Source of the DNA: Gemmatimonadota bacterium
GTDB taxonomy: Bacteria; Gemmatimonadota; Gemmatimonadetes; Gemmatimonadales; Gemmatimonadaceae
Direction of reading: 5' to 3'
Assembly (NCBI GenBank): GCA_947462095.1
Contig: CANHNQ010000019.1
Span: 1 to 37,448, forward strand
Length of the DNA stretch: 37,448 nt
Positions 1-7,555 of the stretch are shown here, one piece after another. Positions within the stretch are counted from its first letter, which is position 1. Every line of letters begins with the position of its first letter. Made by a program: the position numbers and the translations under genes. The notes under the pieces were generated by a model. The model was not told the DNA's origin. It searched no databases and saw only the letters and a program-made list of their open reading frames with translations.

Positions 1-81
1 GGCGGGCGTCGGCTTCTTGGCCGGCTGACACGCGGCGAGCGCGAGCCCTGCCGCGGCGAGCGGGAGGGAGCGAAAGCGCAT
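1..81 (-). CDS. Lipoprotein N-terminus, partial; probable met-zincin paralog
   Basis: Only the first 27 codons lie in the window; the gene runs off the left edge. The ATG is the complement of 79-81. The translated start is a classic lipoprotein signal peptide: basic n-region, Ala/Leu core and the lipobox LAAC with the cysteine at residue 18, followed by a Pro/Lys-rich linker. The spacing and wording closely match the start of the complete metalloprotease immediately upstream (C18 in both). An 11-base element at 99-109 also recurs upstream of that gene (2842-2852). I infer a tandem paralog of the same secreted zinc-protease family, but only the signal peptide is visible, so the mature function is unproven. 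Confidence 0.6.
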   Translation of the reverse strand, partial: MRFRSLPLAAAGLALAACQPAKKPTPA

Positions 82-201
82 TGGACCTGATCGGAAAAGG
101 GAGGGGACGCCCACGCGTTCGGCGGGCTCTCCATGAGTCTAGGGGACGCGCCAGCGCGGGGCGAGTTCGCGGCGCGATTTTCCATCCCCCGCAGGCACAA
201 C

Positions 202-229
202 GGCGGTGTGCCCCGAGGGACACACCGCC
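202..229 (-). terminator. Hairpin downstream of the metalloprotease gene
   Basis: A perfect 9-bp stem (GGCGGTGTG at 202-210 with CACACCGCC at 221-229) encloses a 10-base loop. It lies 23 bases past the metalloprotease stop codon. The T-tract on the minus strand is weak (GTTGT), so termination may be factor-assisted. It separates the two lipoprotein genes, arguing that they are separate transcription units. Confidence 0.55.
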
Positions 230-252
230 TTTGGTCATGACGCCCGATGACC

Positions 253-2826
253 TCAGTTCTTCGGGTCGAGCATCGTGGCGATCAGATCGCGCGCGTCTTC
301 GAGGTGCGCCTTGCTCATGCGATCGGTGGTCTTGGCGATCGCCGTGGCCAGATCGGCGTCGAGCGCCCGCATTTCACTCTTCAGGATCGGACGGAAGTCC
401 GCCGTTGAGACCGGGGCCGGCGCGCCACGGGCGCCACCCGGCGCCTGCGCCGCCGCCGATGCGGCGGGTGGGTTGATCTTGCTCGCCATCGCTTCGAGAT
501 ACACGCGCTGCAGACGGCGACGGAAGGCATCGATCGGCGCGCCGGTGTCGATTTCCTTCCACAGGCCGCGACGGAGATCGGTGAGCATGTCGGCCACCGG
601 ATACACCTCGCTCTTCGACTTGGCCATCGCTTCCAGCTCGATCATGCGGGCGAGACGGTCGTTGCTGACCACCGACGCCAGCGAGCGCGCCTGCGCGCTG
701 CCCACGCGGTTCAAGCTGCCGTTCGACTCGATCTTGCGCAGGATGCTCTCGTCGAGCAGCCACGTGGGCGTGGTATAGGCGTTGTCGAGCAGGAACTGGA
801 GCGCGTCCTTCTGGCGCTTCGGCTCCACGTTCTGCCACACGACGCCCTTCTGACCCACCAGCTTTTCCTGCTTGTACTCGGCGCCGATAATGCGCGCCAC
901 GTGTCCCATTTCCGTGGCCCACTGTCCCACGGTGCGGCCGTACAGCTCCTCAAGGTTGTCGTACGTGTCGCCGTCCTTCCACGCCGTCGCCGACTCGAGA
1001 TAGCCCATCACGCGCTTGAGGTTCTTCACGCCCAACGTGGTGGCCTTCACGGCGTCGGCGTCGCCCACCGCCTCGGACTGCTCACCCGGATCGGCTCCCT
1101 GCGCGCCGCCGTCGTTGGCGAACCGGTACCAGGGAATCGTGTCCTGCATCTTCGACCACTTGTCGAGCGTGGCCTTCTCGGCTTCCGGCGTCTTGGCGTT
1201 CGGAATCGGCGAGTAGCCCCACATCACGGCGTACTTGTCGTACGGACCGACCTTCGGGATCAGGTCGTCGAGCGCGATCCCGTCTTCCGGCTGCGCCACA
1301 TAGTTGAAGCGCGAGTAGTCCATGAGCGTGGGCGTGTGGCCCATCGTCTTCACGAACGTTTTCGAGCGCACGGAGTCCACGGGGTACATGGAGCTCGCCT
1401 TGAAGTTGTGCGGGAAGCCCAGCGTGTGTCCCACTTCGTGCGCGGTCACGTACTCGAGCAGGCGACCGGCGAGCGAATCGGGGAACGGGAACTTCTGCGC
1501 GCGCTTGTCCATCGGCGACGCCTGCGTGAAGTACCAGTCGCGACCCAGGTTCATGACGTTGAGATACGTCTGCACGTCGGCGTCGATGATCTCACCGGTA
1601 CGCGGATCCTTGAGGCTCGGACCCACGGCGTTTTCGGTGGCCGACGGGAGCCAGCGCACCATGGCGACGGTGGCGTCTTCACCGGAGAAGTCGGGATCGT
1701 TGGCCGGTGCGTCGGCAGCGATGATCCCCTTGTAGAAGCCGGCGGCTTCGAACGCCACCTGCCAGTCTTCGATGCCCCGCTTGATCCACGGCTTCAACCA
1801 CGCCGGCGTGGCGGGGTCGAGGTAGTACGTGATCGGCTTCTTGGGGACGCACAGAGTGCCGACCTTCTTGTCGGAGCACTCCAAGCGCCAGCGCGAGATG
1901 TAGCGCTTGGTTTCCACGCGCTGCGTGCTGCCGGAGAAATCACGCTGCTGCACGCCGAAATAGCCCACGCGGTCGTCGAGCAAGCGCGGCTGCATGGGCA
2001 CATCGGGAAGCTTGGCGATCGAGAAGGTGTACTTCTCGGTCGTGGGCGCCGTGGCCGCGGCCCCTGCACCCGGCGGGCCACCCGCACCGGGCGCTCCGCC
2101 CTGCGGCGTGAAGCTCTGCACGGCGGTGACGTTCACGTTGCGCGAGTAGGCGGCAAAGCGGTCGATGTAGGAACGCGCGGCATCAACCGTGGCGCGACGA
2201 CCGAGCGCGGTGTATTCGGCCACACCGCCGGTGAACATGCGCGTGACTTCGACCACGGCCGAGCTGTCGGGGCCGTACGCGTCGATGTTGAGCGCGGCGA
2301 GGATCTTGGTGACGCCGATCAATTCGGCGGCGAGCTTCTGCGACGTCGCCGTGTCGGCGATGATGTCGCGGTAATCGGCTTCGCGTACGAAGATGCGGTT
2401 CTCGCGCCGCTCAAAGCGCACGAGGTTGTTGCCACCCTGCGTGCCACGAATGCCGATTTCGTCGGGGGTGCCGGCGAGCGTGGTGACGATGACGTAGTCC
2501 TTGCCGAGTTCCGCGCGCGGAATTTCGAAGTACAAGCGGCTGCCGACCGAGTGCACCTTGAACACGCCATTCTTCGTGATGGCGCGCGGCGTGATGACGG
2601 TGGCGTAGGGGCGCGGTTGCGGGTCCTGCGCACCGTTGGCGCCGCCCTGCGCGCCGGGCTGGGCGCCACCCTGGCCGCCGCCCTGGTTGGGCGCGCCGCC
2701 GGGGCGACCGGCCGGTGCTGCTGAGGGGGCCGGTGCTGGTGCCGGCGTGGGCGCGGGAGTCGGCTTCGGCGCGCAGGCACCGAGCACAAGCCCGGCGGCG
2801 GCGATCGACAGGGAAGCGTGTCGCAT
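253..2826 (-). CDS. Lipoprotein zinc metalloprotease (met-zincin, DUF5117/DUF5118 type)
   Basis: 857 residues. The start is set at the ATG complementary to 2824-2826 because it opens a lipoprotein signal peptide with lipobox LGAC (C18). The longer in-frame reading has an unconvincing Arg/Pro-rich leader. Residues 19 to about 78 are a Pro/Ala/Gly/Gln low-complexity linker, as expected for a protein tethered to the membrane. The zinc site is H463-E464-x-x-H467-x-x-G470-x-x-H473, followed by NFKAS, and a Met-turn-like LMDYSRF has Met near 502. This is the signature of the Bacteroidota/Gemmatimonadota met-zincin lipoproteins (DUF4953 catalytic region with DUF5117/DUF5118 N-terminal parts). The length fits the family. 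It probably hydrolyses proteins or peptides at the cell surface or in the periplasm; the substrate is unknown. Confidence 0.9.
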   Translation of the reverse strand: MRHASLSIAAAGLVLGACAPKPTPAPTPAPAPAPSAAPAGRPGGAPNQGGGQGGAQPGAQGGANGAQDPQPRPYATVITPRAITKNGVFKVHSVGSRLYFEIPRAELGKDYVIVTTLAGTPDEIGIRGTQGGNNLVRFERRENRIFVREADYRDIIADTATSQKLAAELIGVTKILAALNIDAYGPDSSAVVEVTRMFTGGVAEYTALGRRATVDAARSYIDRFAAYSRNVNVTAVQSFTPQGGAPGAGGPPGAGAAATAPTTEKYTFSIAKLPDVPMQPRLLDDRVGYFGVQQRDFSGSTQRVETKRYISRWRLECSDKKVGTLCVPKKPITYYLDPATPAWLKPWIKRGIEDWQVAFEAAGFYKGIIAADAPANDPDFSGEDATVAMVRWLPSATENAVGPSLKDPRTGEIIDADVQTYLNVMNLGRDWYFTQASPMDKRAQKFPFPDSLAGRLLEYVTAHEVGHTLGFPHNFKASSMYPVDSVRSKTFVKTMGHTPTLMDYSRFNYVAQPEDGIALDDLIPKVGPYDKYAVMWGYSPIPNAKTPEAEKATLDKWSKMQDTIPWYRFANDGGAQGADPGEQSEAVGDADAVKATTLGVKNLKRVMGYLESATAWKDGDTYDNLEELYGRTVGQWATEMGHVARIIGAEYKQEKLVGQKGVVWQNVEPKRQKDALQFLLDNAYTTPTWLLDESILRKIESNGSLNRVGSAQARSLASVVSNDRLARMIELEAMAKSKSEVYPVADMLTDLRRGLWKEIDTGAPIDAFRRRLQRVYLEAMASKINPPAASAAAQAPGGARGAPAPVSTADFRPILKSEMRALDADLATAIAKTTDRMSKAHLEDARDLIATMLDPKN

Positions 2827-2946
2827 GCGGGTGGGATCTCTGGGAGGGGACGTGGCCCGGGACGCAGGGTGGCGGACCGGCAGACACACAATAACGGGGC
2901 GTTGCGGTGGTTTGCTGATGGGTGGTCGCTCTCACCGCAAACTCCC

Positions 2947-2990
2947 GAGGAAGCAGGGAGGAGGGTGTCAGGAGGGAGGAGGGAGGTGAG
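2947..2990. repeat. Purine-rich tract with an 11-bp direct repeat
   Basis: This tract in the 263-bp divergent gap between the metalloprotease and the APC permease is almost pure A/G on the plus strand. The 11-mer AGGGAGGAGGG occurs twice, at 2955-2965 and 2973-2983, an 18-bp period. Four GGG runs are present, so a G-rich secondary structure is conceivable but the loops are long. No clear -10 hexamer sits beside it. Its role is unknown. Confidence 0.5.
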
Positions 2991-3089
2991 CCGGTTGCCC
3001 ATCCCGTCCGCTGCCGCGAGACTTCCCGCCATGAATCAGTCGCCCATTCCGTCGGTCTCCCCGACCACCGCCGTCGTCGTGTACACCAC

Positions 3090-4580
3090 ATGATCGACCA
3101 GGAGATGTTGAGCAAGGATACCCAGACGCTGGCGCGGTTCGGGTACCGGCAAGAGCTGTTGCGACGGATGGGCGGGTTCTCCAACTACGCCATCTCGCTG
3201 TCCATCATCTGCATTCTGGCCGGTGGCATCACCTCGTTCCACCTCGGGTTCGGGGCCGCCGGCGGGGCGGGGATCGCCCTGGGGTGGCCCCTCGGCACGC
3301 TCCTGGCCATCGGGTTTGCGGCCACGATGGCCCAGGTCGCCTCGGCGTTTCCCACGGCGGGCGGGCTGTATCACTGGGCGTCGATTCTCGGGGGGCGCGG
3401 CTGGGGATGGCTCACGGCGTGGCTCAACCTGTTCGGGCTCGTGACCGTGCTCGCGGCGATCAACGTGGGGACGTACTTGTTCATCACCGGCGCGATGCTC
3501 CCGTCGCTCGGGGTGGACCTGTCCACGCTGTCCGAGCCCGCGCGGTTCTGGCTGCAGATCGGTGGCGTCGCCCTGATTACGGGATCGCAGGCGCTGATCA
3601 ACCATGTCGGGATCCGGGCCACCACGCGGCTCACCGATTTCAGCGGCGTGTTGATTCTGGTCGTGGCCGTCGTGCTCACCGTGAGCCTGCTCGTGGCGGC
3701 GCCGTCGCTCGATCTGTCCCGTCTCGTGCGCTTCACGAACTACAGCGGCCTGCCCACGTCGGCGCCGGTGTGGCCGCGCGGGGAATCCACCGCGTGGCTG
3801 TTCCTGCTGGGGCTGATGCTCCCCGCCTACACCATCACCGGCTTCGACGCCTCCGCACACACGGCCGAGGAAACGGTCAACGCGGCGCACAACGCGCCGC
3901 GCGGTATCCTGCGCTCGGTGCTGGTGTCGGGGATTTTCGGCTGGGCGATGTTGTGCGCCATCGTGTTGGCGATGCCCGATCTCGACGCGGCGGCGCAGCA
4001 GGGGGACCGCGTGGTGGTGTGGACCATCAGCTCCGTGCTGCCGGCATCGTTCGCGGCGCTGTTGTTCGTGGGCATCGCGATCGCGCAGTACCTGTGCGGG
4101 CTTGCCACGGTTACGTCGGCATCACGCATGATGTTCGCGTTCGCGCGCGACGGCGGGCTCCCGTTTTCCACGAAGATCCGTTGGGTGAGCCCAACGCGTC
4201 AGGTGCCGGTGACGGCCATCTGGGTTACGTGCACGCTCGCGATCGCCTTCACGCTGTACACGCCGGTGTATTCCACGATCACGTCGGTGAGCGTGATCTT
4301 CCTGTATCTGTCGTACCTCATGCCCACGGTGCTCGGGCTGCTCGCCTACGGCCGCACCTGGACGTCCTTCGGGCCCTGGACGCTCGGCGTGCACTTCCGC
4401 TGGATGGCGTGCGTGTGCGTCGTGGGCATCGTGTTGCTGCTGGTGGTCGGCGTGCAACCGCCCAACCAAAAGGCGCTCGGCATCATCGTGGGTGCGGCGC
4501 TGTTGGCGGCGGTCGCGTGGTACGGCGGGGAGCGGCGGCGGTTTGTCGGACCACCGGCAGTGAAGCCGCCCGCGGTCTGA
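3090..4580 (+). CDS. APC-family amino-acid permease
   Basis: About 496 residues and roughly 12 hydrophobic segments. The cytoplasmic N-terminus leads into MGGFSNYAISLSIICI, followed by the AGGITSF block. This FSN(Y/F)AISxSI..ILAGxITSF opening is typical of the amino-acid/choline/GABA-type branch of the APC superfamily, which moves amino acids or polyamines with protons or by exchange. A conserved FDASAHTAEE block occurs mid-protein. I chose the ATG at 3090; a second candidate is the ATG at 3105. The reading frame is open back to 2922, but that stretch is Arg/His/Gly-rich and unlike any permease leader. No convincing ribosome site precedes either ATG. The exact substrate cannot be read from sequence. 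Confidence 0.88.
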   Translation: MIDQEMLSKDTQTLARFGYRQELLRRMGGFSNYAISLSIICILAGGITSFHLGFGAAGGAGIALGWPLGTLLAIGFAATMAQVASAFPTAGGLYHWASILGGRGWGWLTAWLNLFGLVTVLAAINVGTYLFITGAMLPSLGVDLSTLSEPARFWLQIGGVALITGSQALINHVGIRATTRLTDFSGVLILVVAVVLTVSLLVAAPSLDLSRLVRFTNYSGLPTSAPVWPRGESTAWLFLLGLMLPAYTITGFDASAHTAEETVNAAHNAPRGILRSVLVSGIFGWAMLCAIVLAMPDLDAAAQQGDRVVVWTISSVLPASFAALLFVGIAIAQYLCGLATVTSASRMMFAFARDGGLPFSTKIRWVSPTRQVPVTAIWVTCTLAIAFTLYTPVYSTITSVSVIFLYLSYLMPTVLGLLAYGRTWTSFGPWTLGVHFRWMACVCVVGIVLLLVVGVQPPNQKALGIIVGAALLAAVAWYGGERRRFVGPPAVKPPAV

Positions 4581-4610
4581 ACGGTCCCTGCTCCCTAAGC
4601 CGTTGGCAGT

Positions 4611-6227
4611 TCACTTCATCACCCGCACCACCCAATCCGCCAACGCCCCCAGCACCTCGCGCCGCATTTTCGTGTCCTTGAGCGACGTGTAGCCCGCCGG
4701 CGCGCCGGAGGGATCGACCAAGAACAGGTGGTTGGTGGCGGGGAAGCGGCGCACGGTCACGCGCGTGTTGCCGCTGCCCTTGAGGATGGTGACGATCGAG
4801 TCGGCCTGTTCGGGGGTGACCTGCTGGTCGGTGTCGCCTTGCAGCACCAGCGTGGGCTGCTTCACACGCGTGAGCGCCGCGGAGGGCTCGGTCTTCATGA
4901 AGAAGCCCATCCACGGGTTCGCGGCGGCGAGGGAATCGAGCCCGCGCGGTACGGTGCGACGGATGGAATCGCGCTGCGCGTCGGTGAGTTGCGTGGCGCT
5001 CTTGATGGCGTTCTCGTTCTGGAATTCGAGCACGCGACGGCCGTTGTACGCGGGGCCGGCGAGCAGGGCGATGGCGCGCACGGTGGGATCCTTGGCGGCG
5101 ACCATCGGCGCGATGAAGCCGCCTTCGCTGTGGCCGGCCAGAGCGATGCGTGTGCCGTCGATGTCGGCGCGCGTGCGCAGATACGCCACCGCCGACGCGA
5201 CATCGTCGGCGAAGTCGGCGCTGGTGGCGTTGGCGCGCGATGAGGCGCCGCCGCTGGCACCCACGCCGCGGTCGTCGAACCGCAACACGGCCATGCCGCG
5301 GCGGCCGAGGGTGTCGGCGATGTCGCGGAACGGTGCGTAGTTCGGCACGATGCTGATGCGCGAGTCACGGTCCTGCGGGCCACTGCCGCTGATGGTGATC
5401 ACGGCGGGCACTTTCGTTGCCCCCTTCGGCCGCGTGAGGGTGCCGGCCAGGGTGTAGCCACGCGCCGTGGGAATGACCACGTCTTCGGCCGTGTATGGCG
5501 CGTTGGCTGGAGCGCCGTAGTCGATCGTGGCAGGCGCGTTGGAGCCACTCGCGGCACCGGTGGTGCGCACCACGCGCAGATTCTGCGCGGGGATGACCAT
5601 TTCGCGCGGGCCGCCGTTGGGGTCCCACAGAATGCGCACGGCCATTCCCGCAATCGAGAACACGGTGGTGTCCCCCTGCTCGGCCACGGTCGCCGTCATC
5701 GTCCGGCCACCGTTGGTGAGGAACACGGGCAGCGTGGCCTTCTTCGCGCCGCGCGCATGATCGGCCATGAGCGCGGTGTGCAGTACGCTGTTGCCCACGA
5801 GGGCCACGGCGCCGGCGGCGCTCAGCAGCGCCTGCTCGTTGGTGGTTCCGTTGGCCGAGATCGTGAGCTTGGCGCTGTCACCGACCATGTTGACCACGAT
5901 GTTCTGGGTGGGCAGGCCGGTGGTCGGGGAGCCGGGCGCGAATACGGCGAGCGTGAGACGGCCGGGGGTGGTGTTCGTGTGCTGCTGTTCCCAGCGCATG
6001 ACTGGTGCGCCGCGCATGGTTTGCACCCCCATGATCGACGACGGACCCGGCGTGATCACTTCGGTACCGAGGGTATCGGTGCTGCGCAGGTACACGAAGT
6101 GATAGGCGGGGGCCGATTGCGCGCGAGCGGTCGTGGCGAGCACCGCGCCAAGCACGAGCGCGATCGCCGACAGCAACAGGGCAATCACGCCGGCGCGACG
6201 CGAGCGTTTGACGATGAGGTGCAGCAT
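4611..6227 (-). CDS. Exported alpha/beta hydrolase (S9/S15-like serine hydrolase)
   Basis: 538 residues. The N-terminus is basic with one long hydrophobic stretch ending ATTARAQ, a likely signal peptide or anchor. Residues about 40-240 form an all-beta-looking region, and about 255-538 is an alpha/beta-hydrolase fold. The catalytic triad is visible: S367 in GHSEGG, D467 in the GDTDQQV turn and H500 in PATNHLF. An oxyanion-side GSGPQDRD motif precedes. This layout matches secreted prolyl-oligopeptidase-like or acyl esterase family hydrolases, so peptidase or esterase activity is likely. It starts 18 bases after the ribbon-helix-helix gene and is the last gene of the SPFH unit. No clear ribosome site precedes the ATG, which suggests coupling to upstream translation. 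Confidence 0.85.
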   Translation of the reverse strand: MLHLIVKRSRRAGVIALLLSAIALVLGAVLATTARAQSAPAYHFVYLRSTDTLGTEVITPGPSSIMGVQTMRGAPVMRWEQQHTNTTPGRLTLAVFAPGSPTTGLPTQNIVVNMVGDSAKLTISANGTTNEQALLSAAGAVALVGNSVLHTALMADHARGAKKATLPVFLTNGGRTMTATVAEQGDTTVFSIAGMAVRILWDPNGGPREMVIPAQNLRVVRTTGAASGSNAPATIDYGAPANAPYTAEDVVIPTARGYTLAGTLTRPKGATKVPAVITISGSGPQDRDSRISIVPNYAPFRDIADTLGRRGMAVLRFDDRGVGASGGASSRANATSADFADDVASAVAYLRTRADIDGTRIALAGHSEGGFIAPMVAAKDPTVRAIALLAGPAYNGRRVLEFQNENAIKSATQLTDAQRDSIRRTVPRGLDSLAAANPWMGFFMKTEPSAALTRVKQPTLVLQGDTDQQVTPEQADSIVTILKGSGNTRVTVRRFPATNHLFLVDPSGAPAGYTSLKDTKMRREVLGALADWVVRVMK

Positions 6228-6245
6228 GGAGGCGTTCGGTGTGAG

Positions 6246-6452
6246 TTAGGAGGACTCATGGTCGACGACGTCGACCGGGGTATTGCGATCGGACGGCTCC
6301 CGCTGCGACCCGCGCCCGGCATCCCGGAGCGCGCGTCGCAGCAGGAACTCGATCTGTCCATTCACGCTGCGCAGGTCATCGTTGGCCCAACGCTGGATGG
6401 CGTCGAGCACATCGCGGTCCACGCGAATGAGGAATGACTTGCGTTCAGCCAT
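6246..6452 (-). CDS. Arc/CopG-like ribbon-helix-helix DNA-binding protein
   Basis: 68 residues. The stretch from KSFLIRVDRDVLDAIQRWA through RSVNGQIEFLLRRAL has the beta-strand, helix, helix pattern of the Arc/MetJ superfamily: alternating residues in the strand that would contact DNA, and NGQIEFLLRRA as the second helix. The tail is polar and acidic. GGGAG lies 9 bases before the ATG. It sits 18 bases after the SPFH gene and 18 bases before the hydrolase. Small RHH genes beside SPFH genes recur in bacteria, and such proteins commonly repress their own operon. I infer that it may bind the palindrome at 7363-7390. No toxin-like partner is visible, so I do not call it an antitoxin. Confidence 0.8.
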   Translation of the reverse strand: MAERKSFLIRVDRDVLDAIQRWANDDLRSVNGQIEFLLRRALRDAGRGSQREPSDRNTPVDVVDHESS

Positions 6453-6470
6453 GCGCCGCCGCTCCCGTGA

Positions 6471-7340
6471 TCAGGAGTAGAGCGTCCCGGTGTTGACCAC
6501 CGGTTGGGCGGCGCGATCGGAGCAGAGCACCACGAGCAGATTGCTCACCATCGCGGCTTTGCGTTCGTCGTCGAGCGTGACGATCTCTCGAGCCGAGAGC
6601 GCGTCGAGCGCCATCTCGACCATGCCGACCGCCCCTTCCACGATCGTCTGACGTGCTGCGACGATCGCGCTCGCCTGCTGACGCTGCAGCATCGCGGCCG
6701 CGATTTCGGGGGCGTACGCCAGATGACTGATGCGCGCCTCGAGCACTTCGACCCCGGCCTTGCCGAGCCGGTCGTGCAAGGCTTCGAGCAGACCTTTGGA
6801 TACTTCCATGGGGTGCGTGCTGAGCGCGATCGCATCGTCGCCGTGGTGGTCGTACGGATATGACGACGCCAGCGCCCGCACCGCCGACTCGCTCTGCACC
6901 GCGACGTACTGCACGTAGTCGTTCACTTCGAAGCTGGCTTCCGCGGTGTCGATCACCTTCCAGACCACGATGGCGCCGATTTCCACCGGGTTCGACCGTG
7001 CGTCGTTCACCTTGAGCTTGTTGGTCTCGAAGTTCCGGATGCGCAGGGAGACGGCCGTCTTGGTCATGAACGGATTCGTGAACCAGAGCCCGGGATTCTT
7101 GGCGGTGCCTTTGTACTTCCCGAAGAGCGTGAGGACTTTGCCTTCGTTGGGGGCGACGGTGAAGAAGCCGGGGGTGGCGGCGATACCGGCCGTGAGGAGA
7201 AGGATCCCGCCGATGGCGTGCAGGCCGTCCTCGTAGCGCGCGCCAAGGTAGAACATGAAGGCACCGCCGAGCAGGACGGTGAACACGAGCACGGCCATGA
7301 GGAGGCCGGGGGAGGGGCGGGCCTCGACTTCGCGGAACAT
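6471..7340 (-). CDS. SPFH/band-7 (prohibitin/stomatin-like) membrane protein
   Basis: 289 residues. Two hydrophobic segments at about 13-33 and 38-57 are followed by an SPFH domain. Its marks are the [18 protein letters not shown] opening, then [10 protein letters not shown], and later [23 protein letters not shown] with the (A)[11 protein letters not shown] helix typical of the family. SPFH proteins oligomerise into membrane microdomain scaffolds and often escort proteases. The product is first in its unit. GAGG lies 8 bases ahead of the ATG and a strong palindrome about 23 bp upstream. It is shorter than flotillins and resembles the slipin/prohibitin-like bacterial group. Function here is inferred: a membrane-quality or stress scaffold acting with the exported hydrolase. 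Confidence 0.9.
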   Translation of the reverse strand: MFREVEARPSPGLLMAVLVFTVLLGGAFMFYLGARYEDGLHAIGGILLLTAGIAATPGFFTVAPNEGKVLTLFGKYKGTAKNPGLWFTNPFMTKTAVSLRIRNFETNKLKVNDARSNPVEIGAIVVWKVIDTAEASFEVNDYVQYVAVQSESAVRALASSYPYDHHGDDAIALSTHPMEVSKGLLEALHDRLGKAGVEVLEARISHLAYAPEIAAAMLQRQQASAIVAARQTIVEGAVGMVEMALDALSAREIVTLDDERKAAMVSNLLVVLCSDRAAQPVVNTGTLYS

Positions 7341-7362
7341 GATGGGAGCCTCGTAGGGGATT

Positions 7363-7390
7363 GGTATTGAAGTGATATCACTTCAGTATC
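7363..7390. promoter_or_regulatory. Palindromic operator candidate before the SPFH unit
   Basis: TGAAGTGATATCACTTCA at 7368-7385 is a perfect 18-bp palindrome. It extends to a 28-bp near-palindrome (7363-7390) with two imperfect pairs. It lies 22-50 bp upstream of the SPFH start codon, overlapping where a promoter should be. The small RHH protein encoded in the same unit is the obvious candidate to bind it (inference). The diverging Asp-box gene starts 165 bp away. Confidence 0.7.
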
Positions 7391-7543
7391 GCCCTACGCA
7401 ACGCGGTTCGGTGTGGTTTCAGGGGGATTGGGGGGCGGTGGGCTGTCGGCATCCCCCACTCTACCGCGCGCCGAAAAACCAGTCTTGCCAGCGAGTGCAC
7501 GCGGAGCAATAGTCGCCTGCTTAAGGCCCCGTCCCCTGTATCT

Positions 7544-7547
7544 GGAG
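7544..7547 (+). promoter_or_regulatory. Ribosome-binding site fixing a GTG start
   Basis: GGAG lies 8 bases before the GTG at 7556. The nearby ATG at 7551 cannot start the gene because it reads ATG-TCG-TGA and stops at once, so the ribosome site and the open frame together select GTG. Confidence 0.75.
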
Positions 7548-7555
7548 AGCATGTC

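Noticed and set aside
901-2724. A 607-codon open frame antisense to the metalloprotease
   Set aside because: Its translation is Arg/Val/Gly/His-rich without domains, while the opposite strand encodes a clear zinc protease. It is a shadow frame caused by high GC at third positions.
2955-2983. G-quadruplex upstream of the permease gene
   Set aside because: Four GGG runs exist but the loops (4, 8, 4 bases) are longer than the usual pattern, so I report only a purine-rich repeat.
6246-6452. Antitoxin of a toxin-antitoxin pair
   Set aside because: The fold fits, but neither neighbour resembles a toxin; SPFH and hydrolase genes flank it.
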